This document shows, piece after piece, positions 8,915 through 18,488 of a stretch of DNA of 64,000 nt. Made by a program: the position numbers and the translations under genes. The DNA is from Gammaproteobacteria bacterium (lineage in GTDB: Bacteria; Pseudomonadota; Gammaproteobacteria; SZUA-152). The stretch's first letter is position 1. Each line of letters begins with the position of its first letter. The stretch is from the NCBI GenBank assembly GCA_029882975.1, contig JAOUJW010000016.1, forward strand, positions 1 through 64,000, written 5' to 3'. A model generated the notes under the pieces. It was not told the DNA's origin, ran no database searches, and saw nothing but the letters and a program-made list of their open reading frames with translations.

Positions 8915-10942
8915 CTAGGCGGCTTTTTTCCGGGCCTCTGCAGGTGCATCCGTTTCACCTTTACCATGCGCGGCTTTCATCTTCTTTTTACGCATCATAT
9001 AAAAAACACCGCCGCCAATGGATAGCAATGTAATATTGATGCCAAGGAAAATCAGGATTGCAGTCAATATGCTGGGGCCGTGTTCTCCTTCACCGGCATC
9101 GTGTTCATCAGATTCTGCTATGTCTTTGTTGGGTTTGTTTTTCTCCGTTTGACGATTGTCTTTTTCCGGTTTCTTACCAGGCTTTGTGTCCTTTTGACCC
9201 TGCTCATTGGTTTTGTTCTTTGCTGGAGTGTCTTTGGCGCTATCGCCGTTGCGTTGATGGTTTTGCATGGTCGTATGGCTGTCATCTTGTGTTACTTGGT
9301 TTTCCGGTTTTTTCGTTATGTCCTGAGAATCTACCGGTGGCGGTGCGCTTGACGCAGATGCGGCACCGGTGGCTGGAATAGCCGGTAATTGCACGCCGGT
9401 GTCTTGGTTTTGCGGAGTGGCCGGGGCAGGGGTAGGAACCGGTCCTGATTGTATAGATTCCACAGGTTGTTGTGGTTGCGGCGGAGCAACAGGTTCTATG
9501 GAGCTTTGGCTTGACTGGGGTGCATTCGTCGAGTGGTTCAGTGTCTTTTGGCTATCGCCACTGGACGGACTTGCCGGCTGTGCAGGGCTTTGCGATGCAG
9601 AGTCGGTTGTTTGTTCTGTCGTTTGTATGGGTTTTTCATTCTTAAGGCTGGGGTCGTAGACGCTAACCTGCGAGGTTCGTTCTCGCGAAAAGGTTTTGGC
9701 ATTTGCCACTGCGTCCAACTTGTAAATTCCGGCTGAGGGCAAGGCAATATGATTGATATATACTCCGTCGGTTTGCGTTACAGCCGGGTTGGGTTCCATC
9801 TCTAACTCATGGGTGCGACCTTCGGGGGTCAGTACTTTCAGTTGTATGGATACATTATCCAAAATGTTTTTCTTAGTAATAATTTTGTCGTTGTCTTCTA
9901 ACCAAGCCTTTATTAACAGTCCCTCACCAATCGCGACTGCGGATGGTTCGGCGTTTAATTGCATTTTTAGATCGGTGATCACGTAAGCCTTATTTTTACC
10001 GGTGCTGGAGCCCAGTTTCCAGGTACCGGCTTGAGGTTTTCGGATGGTAATTAAATCGAAAGTTTCTGCAACGAACCACTTAACATTTTTTGGAGGGTTC
10101 TTCGCGTTGAATCGCTTACCGTCCGGTGACGCCAAAGACAGTACGGTTTTCTCTGAGTCTTTGGATCCCACGACAGTCACTTCCGTTATGGCTTTGTCGA
10201 TCGTAAAGTTTTCACCGCTGAATGGCAGCATATTGGGTTGTTTGTTTTGTTCAAAAATCACGGCATAGACATCGTGCAGTTGCTTATCATTGGCTGCAAT
10301 ATTAAATTTTCCGCCGGTACTTAGAGCTATTTGTTCCAAGGTGGCTTGGTCCGATTCGGGTGTAAAAGCAATGGTGTGCAATTCCACGCCTTGCTGTTTC
10401 AGCATGGGTATGATTTCTTGTTGCAATCGTTGAGTTTGCTTTGCGGATGCTTGTGCGGATCCGAGGTCCATTTTTCCGTCTGACATGAGTACAATAATTT
10501 TTTTTCGATTGGGCATGGGATTTCGATTTAGCACTCGCAGGGCGCCGTCTATGGCTCCGGATAAATTGGTATATACGCCTCGATTGGAGATTTTGTCCAC
10601 AGCGGCAAACAGGGATTGGCGTTTCCTGTCCGCTTTTGGGGGCGTCAAATAGGCCACTGGATATCCTTGGTCGGAAAAACTGACCACACTGACACGATCA
10701 TCTTCGCTCAGCAAAGAAATGAATAATTTGGCGGCGGATTTGCGTAACTCTCGCGGATCGGTTTTTTTCATGCTGCCAGAACTGTCCATTACCAAAACCA
10801 CATCTAGAATCGGGTTTTTCTCCGCGTGAACCGGCATACAGATCAACGCCAGCAATAGCAATGACAAACCCAATGGAGTGGTGCGATTAACCCCAAAGCA
10901 TTGTTGGAAAATTGCCGATAATTTATTCATTACAGAGTCCAT
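8915..10942 (-). CDS. vWA-domain protein with signal peptide and C-terminal membrane helix
   Basis: 675 residues. A cleavable signal ends near MPVHA (residue 40). A von Willebrand factor A domain follows at once: MIDAS residues Asp53, Ser55, Ser57 in VLVMDSSGSMKK, with VLMSDGKMD and HTIAFTPESD further on, to about residue 235. A beta-rich region (240-430) follows, then a long Pro/Gln/Ser/Thr-rich linker (430-610) and one membrane helix (about 625-650) with a basic cytoplasmic end. The bulk is therefore predicted periplasmic. An alternative ATG lies at 10930. It is divergent from a MoxR-type AAA gene, and MoxR ATPases commonly act with vWA proteins, so a partnership is plausible. Substrate unknown. 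Confidence 0.88.
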   Translation of the reverse strand: MDSVMNKLSAIFQQCFGVNRTTPLGLSLLLLALICMPVHAEKNPILDVVLVMDSSGSMKKTDPRELRKSAAKLFISLLSEDDRVSVVSFSDQGYPVAYLTPPKADRKRQSLFAAVDKISNRGVYTNLSGAIDGALRVLNRNPMPNRKKIIVLMSDGKMDLGSAQASAKQTQRLQQEIIPMLKQQGVELHTIAFTPESDQATLEQIALSTGGKFNIAANDKQLHDVYAVIFEQNKQPNMLPFSGENFTIDKAITEVTVVGSKDSEKTVLSLASPDGKRFNAKNPPKNVKWFVAETFDLITIRKPQAGTWKLGSSTGKNKAYVITDLKMQLNAEPSAVAIGEGLLIKAWLEDNDKIITKKNILDNVSIQLKVLTPEGRTHELEMEPNPAVTQTDGVYINHIALPSAGIYKLDAVANAKTFSRERTSQVSVYDPSLKNEKPIQTTEQTTDSASQSPAQPASPSSGDSQKTLNHSTNAPQSSQSSIEPVAPPQPQQPVESIQSGPVPTPAPATPQNQDTGVQLPAIPATGAASASSAPPPVDSQDITKKPENQVTQDDSHTTMQNHQRNGDSAKDTPAKNKTNEQGQKDTKPGKKPEKDNRQTEKNKPNKDIAESDEHDAGEGEHGPSILTAILIFLGINITLLSIGGGVFYMMRKKKMKAAHGKGETDAPAEARKKAA

Positions 10943-11101
10943 TCACTCGAGTCCGTTATCAGATACATCATCGGCATGGCAGATCGATTATTTAGCGCCA
11001 ACGGTCGCCAAATGGCCGTAAGGGTTTAGCTCTAATGAGATATACGCGTTGGTCTTTGGAAGCTTTACACTGAAGGTTTAACGAAAACATCGGGAAAGTC
11101 T

Positions 11102-12142
11102 ATGCGTCCTGCATACTTACAGTCAGTTTTGGAACAGGAGTTTAATGCCACCGATGCCGGACACCATACCCCGGTGATGTTGTGGGGGCCTCCTGGTGTC
11201 GGCAAGTCACAAATGGTGATGCAGGTGGCTCAAAGGTTTGACGTACCGGTCATAGATATCCGTCTGTCACAAATGGAACCCAGTGATTTGCGTGGCATTC
11301 CGTTCAAAGTGGAGGACCGGGTGGAGTGGGCGGTGCCGGCCATGCTACCGGAGGTGAGCCGTCACGGCGAATCCGGATTTTTGTTTTTGGATGAAATTAC
11401 CTCGGCTCCTCCCAGTGTTTCTGCAGCAGCTTATCAGCTGATCCTGGATCGGTGCCTGGGGAACTACGAAGTACCGCAAGGCTGGGTTATCATTGCCGCA
11501 GGAAATCGCCAGGGCGACCGGGGCGTGACGTATAGCATGCCGGCACCGCTGGCCAATCGGTTTTCACATTTTGAAGTGGAAACCCATTTGGATGATTGGG
11601 TGGCCTGGGCGTTTGAACATCACATTGATGAGCGCATTATTGCCTTTTTGCGTTTTCGTCCCGAGCTATTGTTTGATTTTGATCCTGCGCATAATCCCGT
11701 GGCGTTTCCTTCGCCCCGGTCCTGGGAGTTTGCGCACCGGGCTTTGCAGAAATTCTCCCGCATCCCTAATTTGTTGCTGGGCGCTTTACAGGCCTGTGTC
11801 GGCCAGGCTGCAGGCATTGAATTACACGCTTTTGTAAAAAATCTGGATCAACTGCCTGATTTGGAAGCGGTCATTCGCGGCGAAAATATTGCGGTTCCCG
11901 TCGAAATCGATTTGCAATACGCTGTGGCCACGGCTCTGGTTGGGTTGGCGATTCGATCCCGCAAACAAGACAACAAGCAAGTGGTGTGGGGTCATATTCT
12001 GGATTATGCCCGGAAGTTTCCCCAACGGGAAATGGGAGTGATGCTGGTGTCGGATATGCATCGGGCGGTGGGGCAGGAAATTTTCAGCTTGCCGCAATTT
12101 TCCCAGTGGGCGGATTCGGTGGCGGAGTTAATGGTGTACTAA
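11102..12142 (+). CDS. MoxR-family AAA+ ATPase
   Basis: 346 residues. Walker A GPPGVGKSQM (about residues 29-38), Walker B FLFLDEITSAP (about 97-107), a sensor-1-type IIAAGNRQGD and an arginine-rich PLANRF segment mark a MoxR-type AAA+ ATPase. These hexameric chaperone-like ATPases remodel or mature protein complexes, usually with a vWA partner encoded next door. Here the next gene (30 bases downstream) encodes such a partner. The ATG at 11102 has a weak purine stretch (GGGAAAG) upstream. It is divergent from the membrane vWA gene, with 159 bases shared as promoter region. Cytoplasmic. Confidence 0.92.
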   Translation: MRPAYLQSVLEQEFNATDAGHHTPVMLWGPPGVGKSQMVMQVAQRFDVPVIDIRLSQMEPSDLRGIPFKVEDRVEWAVPAMLPEVSRHGESGFLFLDEITSAPPSVSAAAYQLILDRCLGNYEVPQGWVIIAAGNRQGDRGVTYSMPAPLANRFSHFEVETHLDDWVAWAFEHHIDERIIAFLRFRPELLFDFDPAHNPVAFPSPRSWEFAHRALQKFSRIPNLLLGALQACVGQAAGIELHAFVKNLDQLPDLEAVIRGENIAVPVEIDLQYAVATALVGLAIRSRKQDNKQVVWGHILDYARKFPQREMGVMLVSDMHRAVGQEIFSLPQFSQWADSVAELMVY

Positions 12143-12171
12143 GCCATACAAAAAGCCCAAACGAGAAGCCC

Positions 12172-13479
12172 ATGAGCGATGCCATTCACACCAAACTCAG
12201 TGCCGCCCGAACCCGTTTAATCATTGATAAACCTTTTTTGGGCGCTTTGGTGTTGCGGTTGCCGTTGGAGCAGGCTGACCCTTCCTGGTGTAACACCACC
12301 GCCACGGATGCCCGCAAAATTTATTTTAATGCTCACTACATCGAACAACTGAGCCTGGAACAAACTCAATTTGTATTGGCCCACGAGGCTTTACATTGCG
12401 CGTTGAGTCACTTTGCCCGGCGCCAACATCGGGAAAAGCACCGCTGGGATGTGGCTTGTGACTATGCGGTTAACCCCTTGTTGCTGGCGGACGGTTTGAC
12501 ACCTCCTCCCGGTATTTTGGCGGATGACGGTTTTGCCAATATGACTGCCGAGGAAATCTACCCTTCCATTGAAGATAACTGCCACGAACAACCGCTGGAT
12601 CAACATGTGTACGACGAATCCGGGCAGGGTTCGCAGCAAAACAGTGGGCACATGGCTCAAGGCAAAACGCAGGGCAAGGAGACGCCAGGATCGCAAGGCA
12701 AGGACCGAGGTAATGACGTCAACGCCAAAGAAACGCAAGCCAAAGAGCAAGGCCTCAAAGGGAATTCAAAGCAACAAAACCCGGGCTCCGGTGAGACCAA
12801 CGCGAAAGCCGCTGGTGCTGCTAAACCGCGACCTTTAAATCACACCGAGCGGGAAAATCTCAAAGTGCAATGGCAACAACGCCTTGCCGGTGCAGCGCAG
12901 CAAGCCATGCAAGCGGGAAAACTGGGCGGGGCCATGGCGCGTCTGGTGGATCACCTGTTGGAGCCCCAATTACCCTGGCGTAATTTGCTGGCGCACTACG
13001 TCACCTCCGTCGCCAGGGACGATTACAGCTATTCCCGTCCCAGTACCCGGCGCGGTGATCCGGCTTTGTACCCCAGTTTGCGCAGTTCCCAAATCAATGT
13101 GTTGGTGGTTTTGGATACCAGCGGTTCTATCGGTGATGTGGAGATGCAGGAATTTTTAACCGAAGTGGATGCTATCAAAAGCCAAATTCGAGCCAGAATT
13201 ACCCTGCATGCCTGCGATGCTCAGCTGGCGCCGGATGGCCCCTGGGTGTACGAACCCTGGGAACCGTTTCAATTGCCCCGGCGCTTCGAAGGCGGTGGTG
13301 GCACAGCATTCAAACCTTTGTTTCAATGGCTACAGCAGCAGGAGCAAGACCCGGACCTGGTTTTGTACTTCACCGATGCCAACGCGGAGTTTCCGCAACA
13401 AGAACCCCGCATACCGGTGTTGTGGTTGGTGAAAGGCCGGGGCAAAGTACCCTGGGGCCGACGGATTCAACTTAACTAA
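12172..13479 (+). CDS. Metallopeptidase-like / VWA-like protein (DUF2201 type)
   Basis: 435 residues from the ATG at 12172; the frame is open further upstream, inside the MoxR gene, but that is not needed. The N-terminal half has a zinc-peptidase-like HEALH motif in FVLAHEALHCALSH (near residue 75). A Gly/Gln/Lys-rich low-complexity linker (about 140-230) follows. The C-terminal VWA-like domain carries VLDTSGSIGD (Asp, Ser, Ser of the MIDAS) and VLYFTDANAEFP. This two-part architecture is the usual partner of MoxR ATPases of the kind encoded just upstream. Its client is not known. The pair is very likely one operon, followed by the DsrS-like gene. Confidence 0.88.
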   Translation: MSDAIHTKLSAARTRLIIDKPFLGALVLRLPLEQADPSWCNTTATDARKIYFNAHYIEQLSLEQTQFVLAHEALHCALSHFARRQHREKHRWDVACDYAVNPLLLADGLTPPPGILADDGFANMTAEEIYPSIEDNCHEQPLDQHVYDESGQGSQQNSGHMAQGKTQGKETPGSQGKDRGNDVNAKETQAKEQGLKGNSKQQNPGSGETNAKAAGAAKPRPLNHTERENLKVQWQQRLAGAAQQAMQAGKLGGAMARLVDHLLEPQLPWRNLLAHYVTSVARDDYSYSRPSTRRGDPALYPSLRSSQINVLVVLDTSGSIGDVEMQEFLTEVDAIKSQIRARITLHACDAQLAPDGPWVYEPWEPFQLPRRFEGGGGTAFKPLFQWLQQQEQDPDLVLYFTDANAEFPQQEPRIPVLWLVKGRGKVPWGRRIQLN

Positions 13480-13510
13480 CTGTATAAAACTGTTTAAGGA
13501 TAGCTTTTAA

Positions 13511-14617
13511 GTGGATTTATCACCGGAAGACAATTTAAAACTGAACGTTCTGTTGAGTCAGAATTTGCAGGCCGTGCGCATTGATGATTCCAAAATGGTG
13601 GTGCACGCTTTAACCAGTAAAGGTGAAGCTCGTATCGAGCTAAACCCTACCTTGCGTGACGATCAGTATGTGCGTCAGGTGCGGGAGTTTTTTTCCACTC
13701 ACGCCTTGGGTTCACCTGGCGGTTATCCGGTCTATCTGAAACGCTGGACCCGTATGGGACAGGCGCGGGAAGATAAGCTGGACAGTTTGCTCATCCTGGG
13801 TGAGCCGGAAGCGGTAGTTGCCGTGGCTCATGCGCCGGGTTTAACCGAAGAACTGGCGCGCAGAACCTGGTGGGCAATGCCCACCGCAGAGGTGGCGCGA
13901 AAGCTTCTTGCCAATGCGCAAGTGGCTCGCAGCGCCATTGGCGGCGAACTGGCCGGTTTTTTGTTGGAATACCTGCCCTTTGAGACGGAAGCGGCACACA
14001 TAATCGAGTCCATTACCCGTATTTTAACCCCCGGCCTGCTGGAGCGGGAAACGATCTTGGCTTTATGGAAACGGGCCGGGCGCAAGAGCGCCTATTATGT
14101 GGGTTTCATAAATGCCATACCGGATGATTTACCGGAGCCTGGGGTTGAACGTGCTGACCACGGACAACTGTGCTCGGCTGTGCCGGAGTCCGGGCCTATG
14201 GCTCAGATGTTGCGGCATCTAAGTTCTGCGGCAGGGCAACAGTTGCTGTTGACCATAAACCAGGCAATGCACAAGGCCTCTGATCAGGATATGGTGGTGG
14301 AGTTGTTGAAATCCATAGAACGTTATTTTCTTCCTGTTCGCCCTGCTACCGAGGCTGTGGTATTTAATTGCAGTGAGCAGATTGACGTTTTCGTCACCCA
14401 ACCGTCGTCAGTGCCCCAGGATCTGGCTCCGTGGGGGCAGCAGGTAGAAGCGATATTGCGTTTGGCCATGGTGAGCGAGAATTTGGCGGATCCGGTGTTC
14501 GCACAAACGGATGCAGTGGGATCGGTTATGCGTAAGAAACTCAAACCGGTATTTGATTGGCTCAGTGTGCAGATCGGTGTGTTGAGTCAAGCCGAATTCA
14601 ACCACACGGTAGCTTAA
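13511..14617 (+). CDS. DsrS-like protein (tentative), function unknown
   Basis: 368 residues, soluble, with no signal peptide. The sequence, for example LGSPGGYPVYLKRWTRMGQ and LTEELARRTWWAMPTAE, resembles what I recall of DsrS, a protein of unclear role encoded at the end of the dsr sulfur-oxidation operon in purple sulfur bacteria. I cannot verify this here. No catalytic motif is evident. The start is GTG at 13511 after AAGGATAG. It lies 31 bases after the VWA gene and its stop touches the next ATG, so it belongs to the MoxR operon rather than to a dsr cluster; no other dsr genes are in the window. Confidence 0.7.
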   Translation: MDLSPEDNLKLNVLLSQNLQAVRIDDSKMVVHALTSKGEARIELNPTLRDDQYVRQVREFFSTHALGSPGGYPVYLKRWTRMGQAREDKLDSLLILGEPEAVVAVAHAPGLTEELARRTWWAMPTAEVARKLLANAQVARSAIGGELAGFLLEYLPFETEAAHIIESITRILTPGLLERETILALWKRAGRKSAYYVGFINAIPDDLPEPGVERADHGQLCSAVPESGPMAQMLRHLSSAAGQQLLLTINQAMHKASDQDMVVELLKSIERYFLPVRPATEAVVFNCSEQIDVFVTQPSSVPQDLAPWGQQVEAILRLAMVSENLADPVFAQTDAVGSVMRKKLKPVFDWLSVQIGVLSQAEFNHTVA

Positions 14618-15187
14618 ATGGGGTTGCATTTCGCCAGAGTGTCCATGCTGGTTAAAGCGCAAGTACCCTTGCCGCAATTACAAAAAAGTCTTCCGGCTCC
14701 GGTGGAGCGGTTCGGGGAGCAGCTGGCGCAAAAGATCCTGGCGGAAGTTAACGCCCGGCAATTGGGTTATGTTCCGGCTCTGGATTACTTTCAACAACTT
14801 ATACAACAACCGCAACATTCGCAACAACAGACTACGATTGAGCCGTTTATGTTGGCGGCGGCAGCCCAGATAGCTGAGATAACTATAGCCTATACCAAAC
14901 GCGAAGTGCTCAATGTCTTGGCACCGGTATTTAGCAGTGTACACATCGAAACCATTCAAGTGACGGCCTTTACCTTGCCCCCGGTGAGACCGGGTAGTCC
15001 AGCCGCGTTGACCGATTTGGCTAAACACCTTACTCCGGATACGGCTAAATTTGAGTTGCAGCTTACGGTAATCCAAAAACAGGCTGGTGATGACGGAGTG
15101 GAACAAGGCGTCGCCCGTATTGCCCGGCGTTGGTTAAGTGACAAGTTCAGCGACTTGGAATTAACGGCAATTCGGTTGATTTCTTAG
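14618..15187 (+). CDS. Hypothetical protein, last gene of the MoxR operon
   Basis: 189 residues. The ATG directly follows the stop of the DsrS-like gene (TAA then ATG), indicating translational coupling. It is mostly alpha-helical in composition in the first 120 residues (QLAQKILAEVNARQLGY), then more strand-like with Val/Thr/Pro. No signal peptide, membrane helix or known motif. I do not recognise the family. Position suggests a role with the MoxR/VWA/DsrS-like proteins. Confidence 0.75.
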   Translation: MGLHFARVSMLVKAQVPLPQLQKSLPAPVERFGEQLAQKILAEVNARQLGYVPALDYFQQLIQQPQHSQQQTTIEPFMLAAAAQIAEITIAYTKREVLNVLAPVFSSVHIETIQVTAFTLPPVRPGSPAALTDLAKHLTPDTAKFELQLTVIQKQAGDDGVEQGVARIARRWLSDKFSDLELTAIRLIS

Positions 15188-15521
15188 TGGGGTATATAAA
15201 AAAATGATAAAGATTTGCGCTTAAAGTAGATAATGTGAAAATTACAAGTATAAAGGTGAATGATACACTGTCAATTCATGATTAAAAGTTGATACACTAT
15301 ATTGGAATTCTATTAGAGCTTCATCGATTCAGATAAGCACTGGTGGACTCGCTTTAGCAGCCAAGATCAAAAAAATGCTCGGATTTAGTGTCGTGGATGG
15401 TGCTCCAATTGCCAGAGAGCAAGGCCCGTTCGTACATCGCTCTAAACCGGCAGGTTCTAGTTATGAGATTGCGCTTTGGCCTTTCTAGGCTAAGGGGTCA
15501 TTATATCCTTTTGACGGAGTT
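15188..15521. other. Intergenic stretch between the MoxR operon and the kinase gene
   Basis: The first ~90 bases are AT-rich and could hold a promoter. From 15282 a frame stays open to a TAG at 15488 without a normal start (described separately as a possible gene remnant). No clear terminator hairpin is visible after 15187. Confidence 0.5.
15282..15488 (+). pseudogene. Possible C-terminal gene fragment
   Basis: A 68-codon frame ends at TAG (15486-15488). It encodes a protein-like segment with STGGLALAAKIKKMLGFSV and SYEIALWPF. There is no ATG before the Met in KKMLGF, and an in-frame TGA at 15279-15281 precedes it. It reads like the last third of a longer gene that lost its start. I cannot name the parent family. 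It may equally be chance. Confidence 0.3.
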
Positions 15522-18389
15522 ATGACGGTGAGTGAAAATGGGGCTCGTGACACACTGCCACAGGGGCATGTGTTGCATTGGTACGAAATTGACAGTATTT
15601 TGGGTCGTGGTGGTTACGGCGTCACCTATCTAGCCACGGACAAAAATCTACATCGTCAGGTAGCGATTAAAGAATATTTGCCGACCGATTTTGCTTGCCG
15701 GGAAAACAATCATACGGTTCACCCCATGACGGATGGGCATCGCGAACTGTATACCTGGGGTTTGGAGCGCTTTCTCAGTGAGGCACGAACACTGGCCAGG
15801 TTTAACCATCGTGCCATCATTAAAGTATTGAGTGTATTTGAGCAAAACAATACCGCTTACATGGTGATGGAATACGAAGAAGGGGACGATCTTTCCGTCG
15901 TTTTCGACCGTGACGCAAAGTTTACTCAGGCTCAGATCCTGAACATGTTTCTGCCTATATTGGAGGGGTTATCGTTTGTACATGAGTCCGGTTTTATTCA
16001 CCGCGACATTAAACCCTCAAACATTTACATTCGTAATGACGGTAGCACCGTATTGCTGGATTTTGGTTCGGCGCGACAAACCCTGGAAAGTCACACTCGA
16101 GCCTTAACCACCCTGGTTACGGCGGGTTATGCGCCTTATGAGCAGTATAACCAATCCGAAGATGAACAAGGTGCATGGACCGACATCTACGCTCTGGGCT
16201 CCACGTTGTATTATTTTCTCACCAACAATAAACCGGCAGATGCTTTGTTGCGCGGCTCCAGTTTGTTGCGGCAGGGAAAAGACATATATGAACCCGTAAG
16301 CAGAATGAACCTGGAAGGTTACAGTCCGGCGTTTTTGCGCGCCGTGGACCATGCCTTGATGTTCCATGCAGAAAAACGACCCCACACAGTGAAATATTGG
16401 GCGGATATGTTACAGGAGAAAGTGGATGTTCCTGACATTACCGACGATCTTTACAACCTTAATTACCAGCCGGATCCGGATTTGGAGTCCACTGCAGTGA
16501 TGAAACCGGTAACGGCGGCGGAAATGTCAGCCGCGAACCCGAATGCACCAACGCCACAGGTAGTGACCACACCCTTGATCCCCGAAGATGAGGATGAACA
16601 TACCCGGATTCATGTGCAACCCGTATCCATGGATCAGTTGGATAAGATGACCGAGGCTTTGTCACGTCCGCCGGAACCTGTTGCGGCTGTTCAAGCGCCG
16701 CTACAAGGCGTGCGCAGTACCCCGCCAAAGGCATCCGGGGTGTCGGAGTTTTTGGAAGGTTTGCTCGTAAGCATCAAGGGTCTGGCCGGACGCGTCGATA
16801 ACCGGGTTGCGTTGATTGCAGCGGCCGCTGTGGGCTCTTTTGCCTTAGTCAGTTTGATTATTGTGCTGGTCACATCCGTTGATGACAGCACGGTAAGTCC
16901 CGTTGTTGAAAATAGCGAAACTAAAGTCCAGACAGCGCAATTAGCGTCGGAGCCACCAAAACAAGAAGAAGATCTGACCCAAAATCCGATATCAGCAGAA
17001 GGGTCGGTAGAAAACCCGGAAGCTGTAATCGATTCCACGGCAGAACCTGACTCGGCGCAGCGTATGCCCAAAACGGCAGAGCAGACTCTGGTCACCAGTA
17101 ACGGCCACATTTTGAGTAAAGCTGACCGGGATTTGATGGTGATTAATTTATTGAAACTGGCTGCCAGCGACAAGCGCCAAAACCGCATAATTTCTCCGGA
17201 AAGCAATAATGCGTTCGAACGTTACGAACAAATACTGGAGCTGGATCCCGGCCATCCCACCGCATTACAGGAAATTGCCAATATTCGCGATATATACATT
17301 GACCGGGTGGGTACCGCCGTAGAGCAAGAACAGTGGGACGTGGCGCAAAAAGAATTTCCTATTTTGAAGCGTCTGTCGGTGGACTTGCAGACCATAGGGA
17401 TAATCGAGACCAAGTTGCAGGACCATAAGGAGAAGGTTGATCGAATAGCGGAGTTTCTCGCAACCGCGGACAAAATGTTTAAACAGAAGAAACTGACTCG
17501 TCCCGCCGATTACAGTGCATTGGCATATTATGAGAAAGTTTTAATTCTTGATTCTGAAAATGCCGAGGCAAAACAAGGCATACAAAATATTATTGATTAT
17601 CTGGCCGGCGTGCTGCAAAGGCAGCTGAAAGAGAGGAGAATCGATGCGGCCAGTCGTACTTATAATAGTATTGCGGAAATTGATCCGGATGCACCGGTAT
17701 TGAATCAAGCCGGCAGCAGCCTTTCCAAGCTGGTAGAGAAAAACAAAAAAATCCGCAATTTATTGACGCGGGCTAAAAAGGATTTTATCCAAGGGCGAGT
17801 GATTGCACCTAAGGGAAACAATGCCCTGGCGAAGTACCGCGCTGTTTTGAGTTTGGATAAGAAAAACAAGCGGGCATTAACCGGAGTTAATACGATCTAT
17901 CAATACTATCTGGTGGATATTAACAATGGTATTGATACCGGTCGTTTCGACAAAGCAGAAAAATTGATTAAGACATTGGCCGGCAGCGGTTATGATAAGA
18001 AAAAAATTGCTGCCTTGAACCAACGGCTCAATGCCGAACGCCTTGCTACGTCCAAAGAACCGGAAACCGTGAATCAACTGTTGACGGATTTGGTTCTGGA
18101 TCTAAAAAACAAAAACTTGAAAGGTATTTATCAGATTAGTGTGTTGTCGGAAAAGAAAAAAAATTATCTGAAAAAAGTATTCGAAAATTACTCCGAGTAT
18201 TCCGTCAAGATTAAGGAATCCAAGCATAACACCCAGCAACACAAAGCCAGTGCGACCATCCAGCTTGCCGATATCGTGGATATCTGGGGCGATCGTCTGG
18301 GGTCTAAGCAGGTTAAATTTGATGTGCAGTTAAGTCGTAACAAAGACCGGAAGTGGAAAATCTACTGGCAAAACAATCCGGCGAAATAA
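15522..18389 (+). CDS. Transmembrane Ser/Thr protein kinase with TPR-like C-terminal region
   Basis: 955 residues. PknB-type kinase domain at about 22-300: glycine loop LGRGGYGV (27-34), Lys50 in AIKEYLP, helix-C Glu87, catalytic HRDIKPSN (Asp162) and DFG (Asp180), so it should be active. A Pro/Glu-rich linker follows (300-420), then one membrane helix (about 428-450, VALIAAAAVGSFALVSLIIV). The periplasmic part has three or more repeats of the type GNNALAKYRAVLSLDKKN (also NNAFERYEQILELD and YSALAYYEKVLILD), i.e. TPR-like units. The C-terminus (about 850-950) looks like a small beta domain. The ATG at 15522 follows GGAG. It probably senses an envelope signal and phosphorylates cytoplasmic targets; targets unknown. 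It follows the MoxR/VWA genes. Confidence 0.93.
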   Translation: MTVSENGARDTLPQGHVLHWYEIDSILGRGGYGVTYLATDKNLHRQVAIKEYLPTDFACRENNHTVHPMTDGHRELYTWGLERFLSEARTLARFNHRAIIKVLSVFEQNNTAYMVMEYEEGDDLSVVFDRDAKFTQAQILNMFLPILEGLSFVHESGFIHRDIKPSNIYIRNDGSTVLLDFGSARQTLESHTRALTTLVTAGYAPYEQYNQSEDEQGAWTDIYALGSTLYYFLTNNKPADALLRGSSLLRQGKDIYEPVSRMNLEGYSPAFLRAVDHALMFHAEKRPHTVKYWADMLQEKVDVPDITDDLYNLNYQPDPDLESTAVMKPVTAAEMSAANPNAPTPQVVTTPLIPEDEDEHTRIHVQPVSMDQLDKMTEALSRPPEPVAAVQAPLQGVRSTPPKASGVSEFLEGLLVSIKGLAGRVDNRVALIAAAAVGSFALVSLIIVLVTSVDDSTVSPVVENSETKVQTAQLASEPPKQEEDLTQNPISAEGSVENPEAVIDSTAEPDSAQRMPKTAEQTLVTSNGHILSKADRDLMVINLLKLAASDKRQNRIISPESNNAFERYEQILELDPGHPTALQEIANIRDIYIDRVGTAVEQEQWDVAQKEFPILKRLSVDLQTIGIIETKLQDHKEKVDRIAEFLATADKMFKQKKLTRPADYSALAYYEKVLILDSENAEAKQGIQNIIDYLAGVLQRQLKERRIDAASRTYNSIAEIDPDAPVLNQAGSSLSKLVEKNKKIRNLLTRAKKDFIQGRVIAPKGNNALAKYRAVLSLDKKNKRALTGVNTIYQYYLVDINNGIDTGRFDKAEKLIKTLAGSGYDKKKIAALNQRLNAERLATSKEPETVNQLLTDLVLDLKNKNLKGIYQISVLSEKKKNYLKKVFENYSEYSVKIKESKHNTQQHKASATIQLADIVDIWGDRLGSKQVKFDVQLSRNKDRKWKIYWQNNPAK

Positions 18390-18488
18390 CCAACGAAACG
18401 CCTGGCCCTTGAAACAAGTAGGCTCGTTACCCAGTCACCGGCGCAAAGTCTGCCGCCGGTCGGCGGGACAATAAGAGTAAGACCCACG

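Noticed and set aside
11986-12171. Upstream extension of the VWA/peptidase gene
   Set aside because: It lies inside the MoxR gene in another frame; the ATG at 12172 gives the expected family N-terminus.
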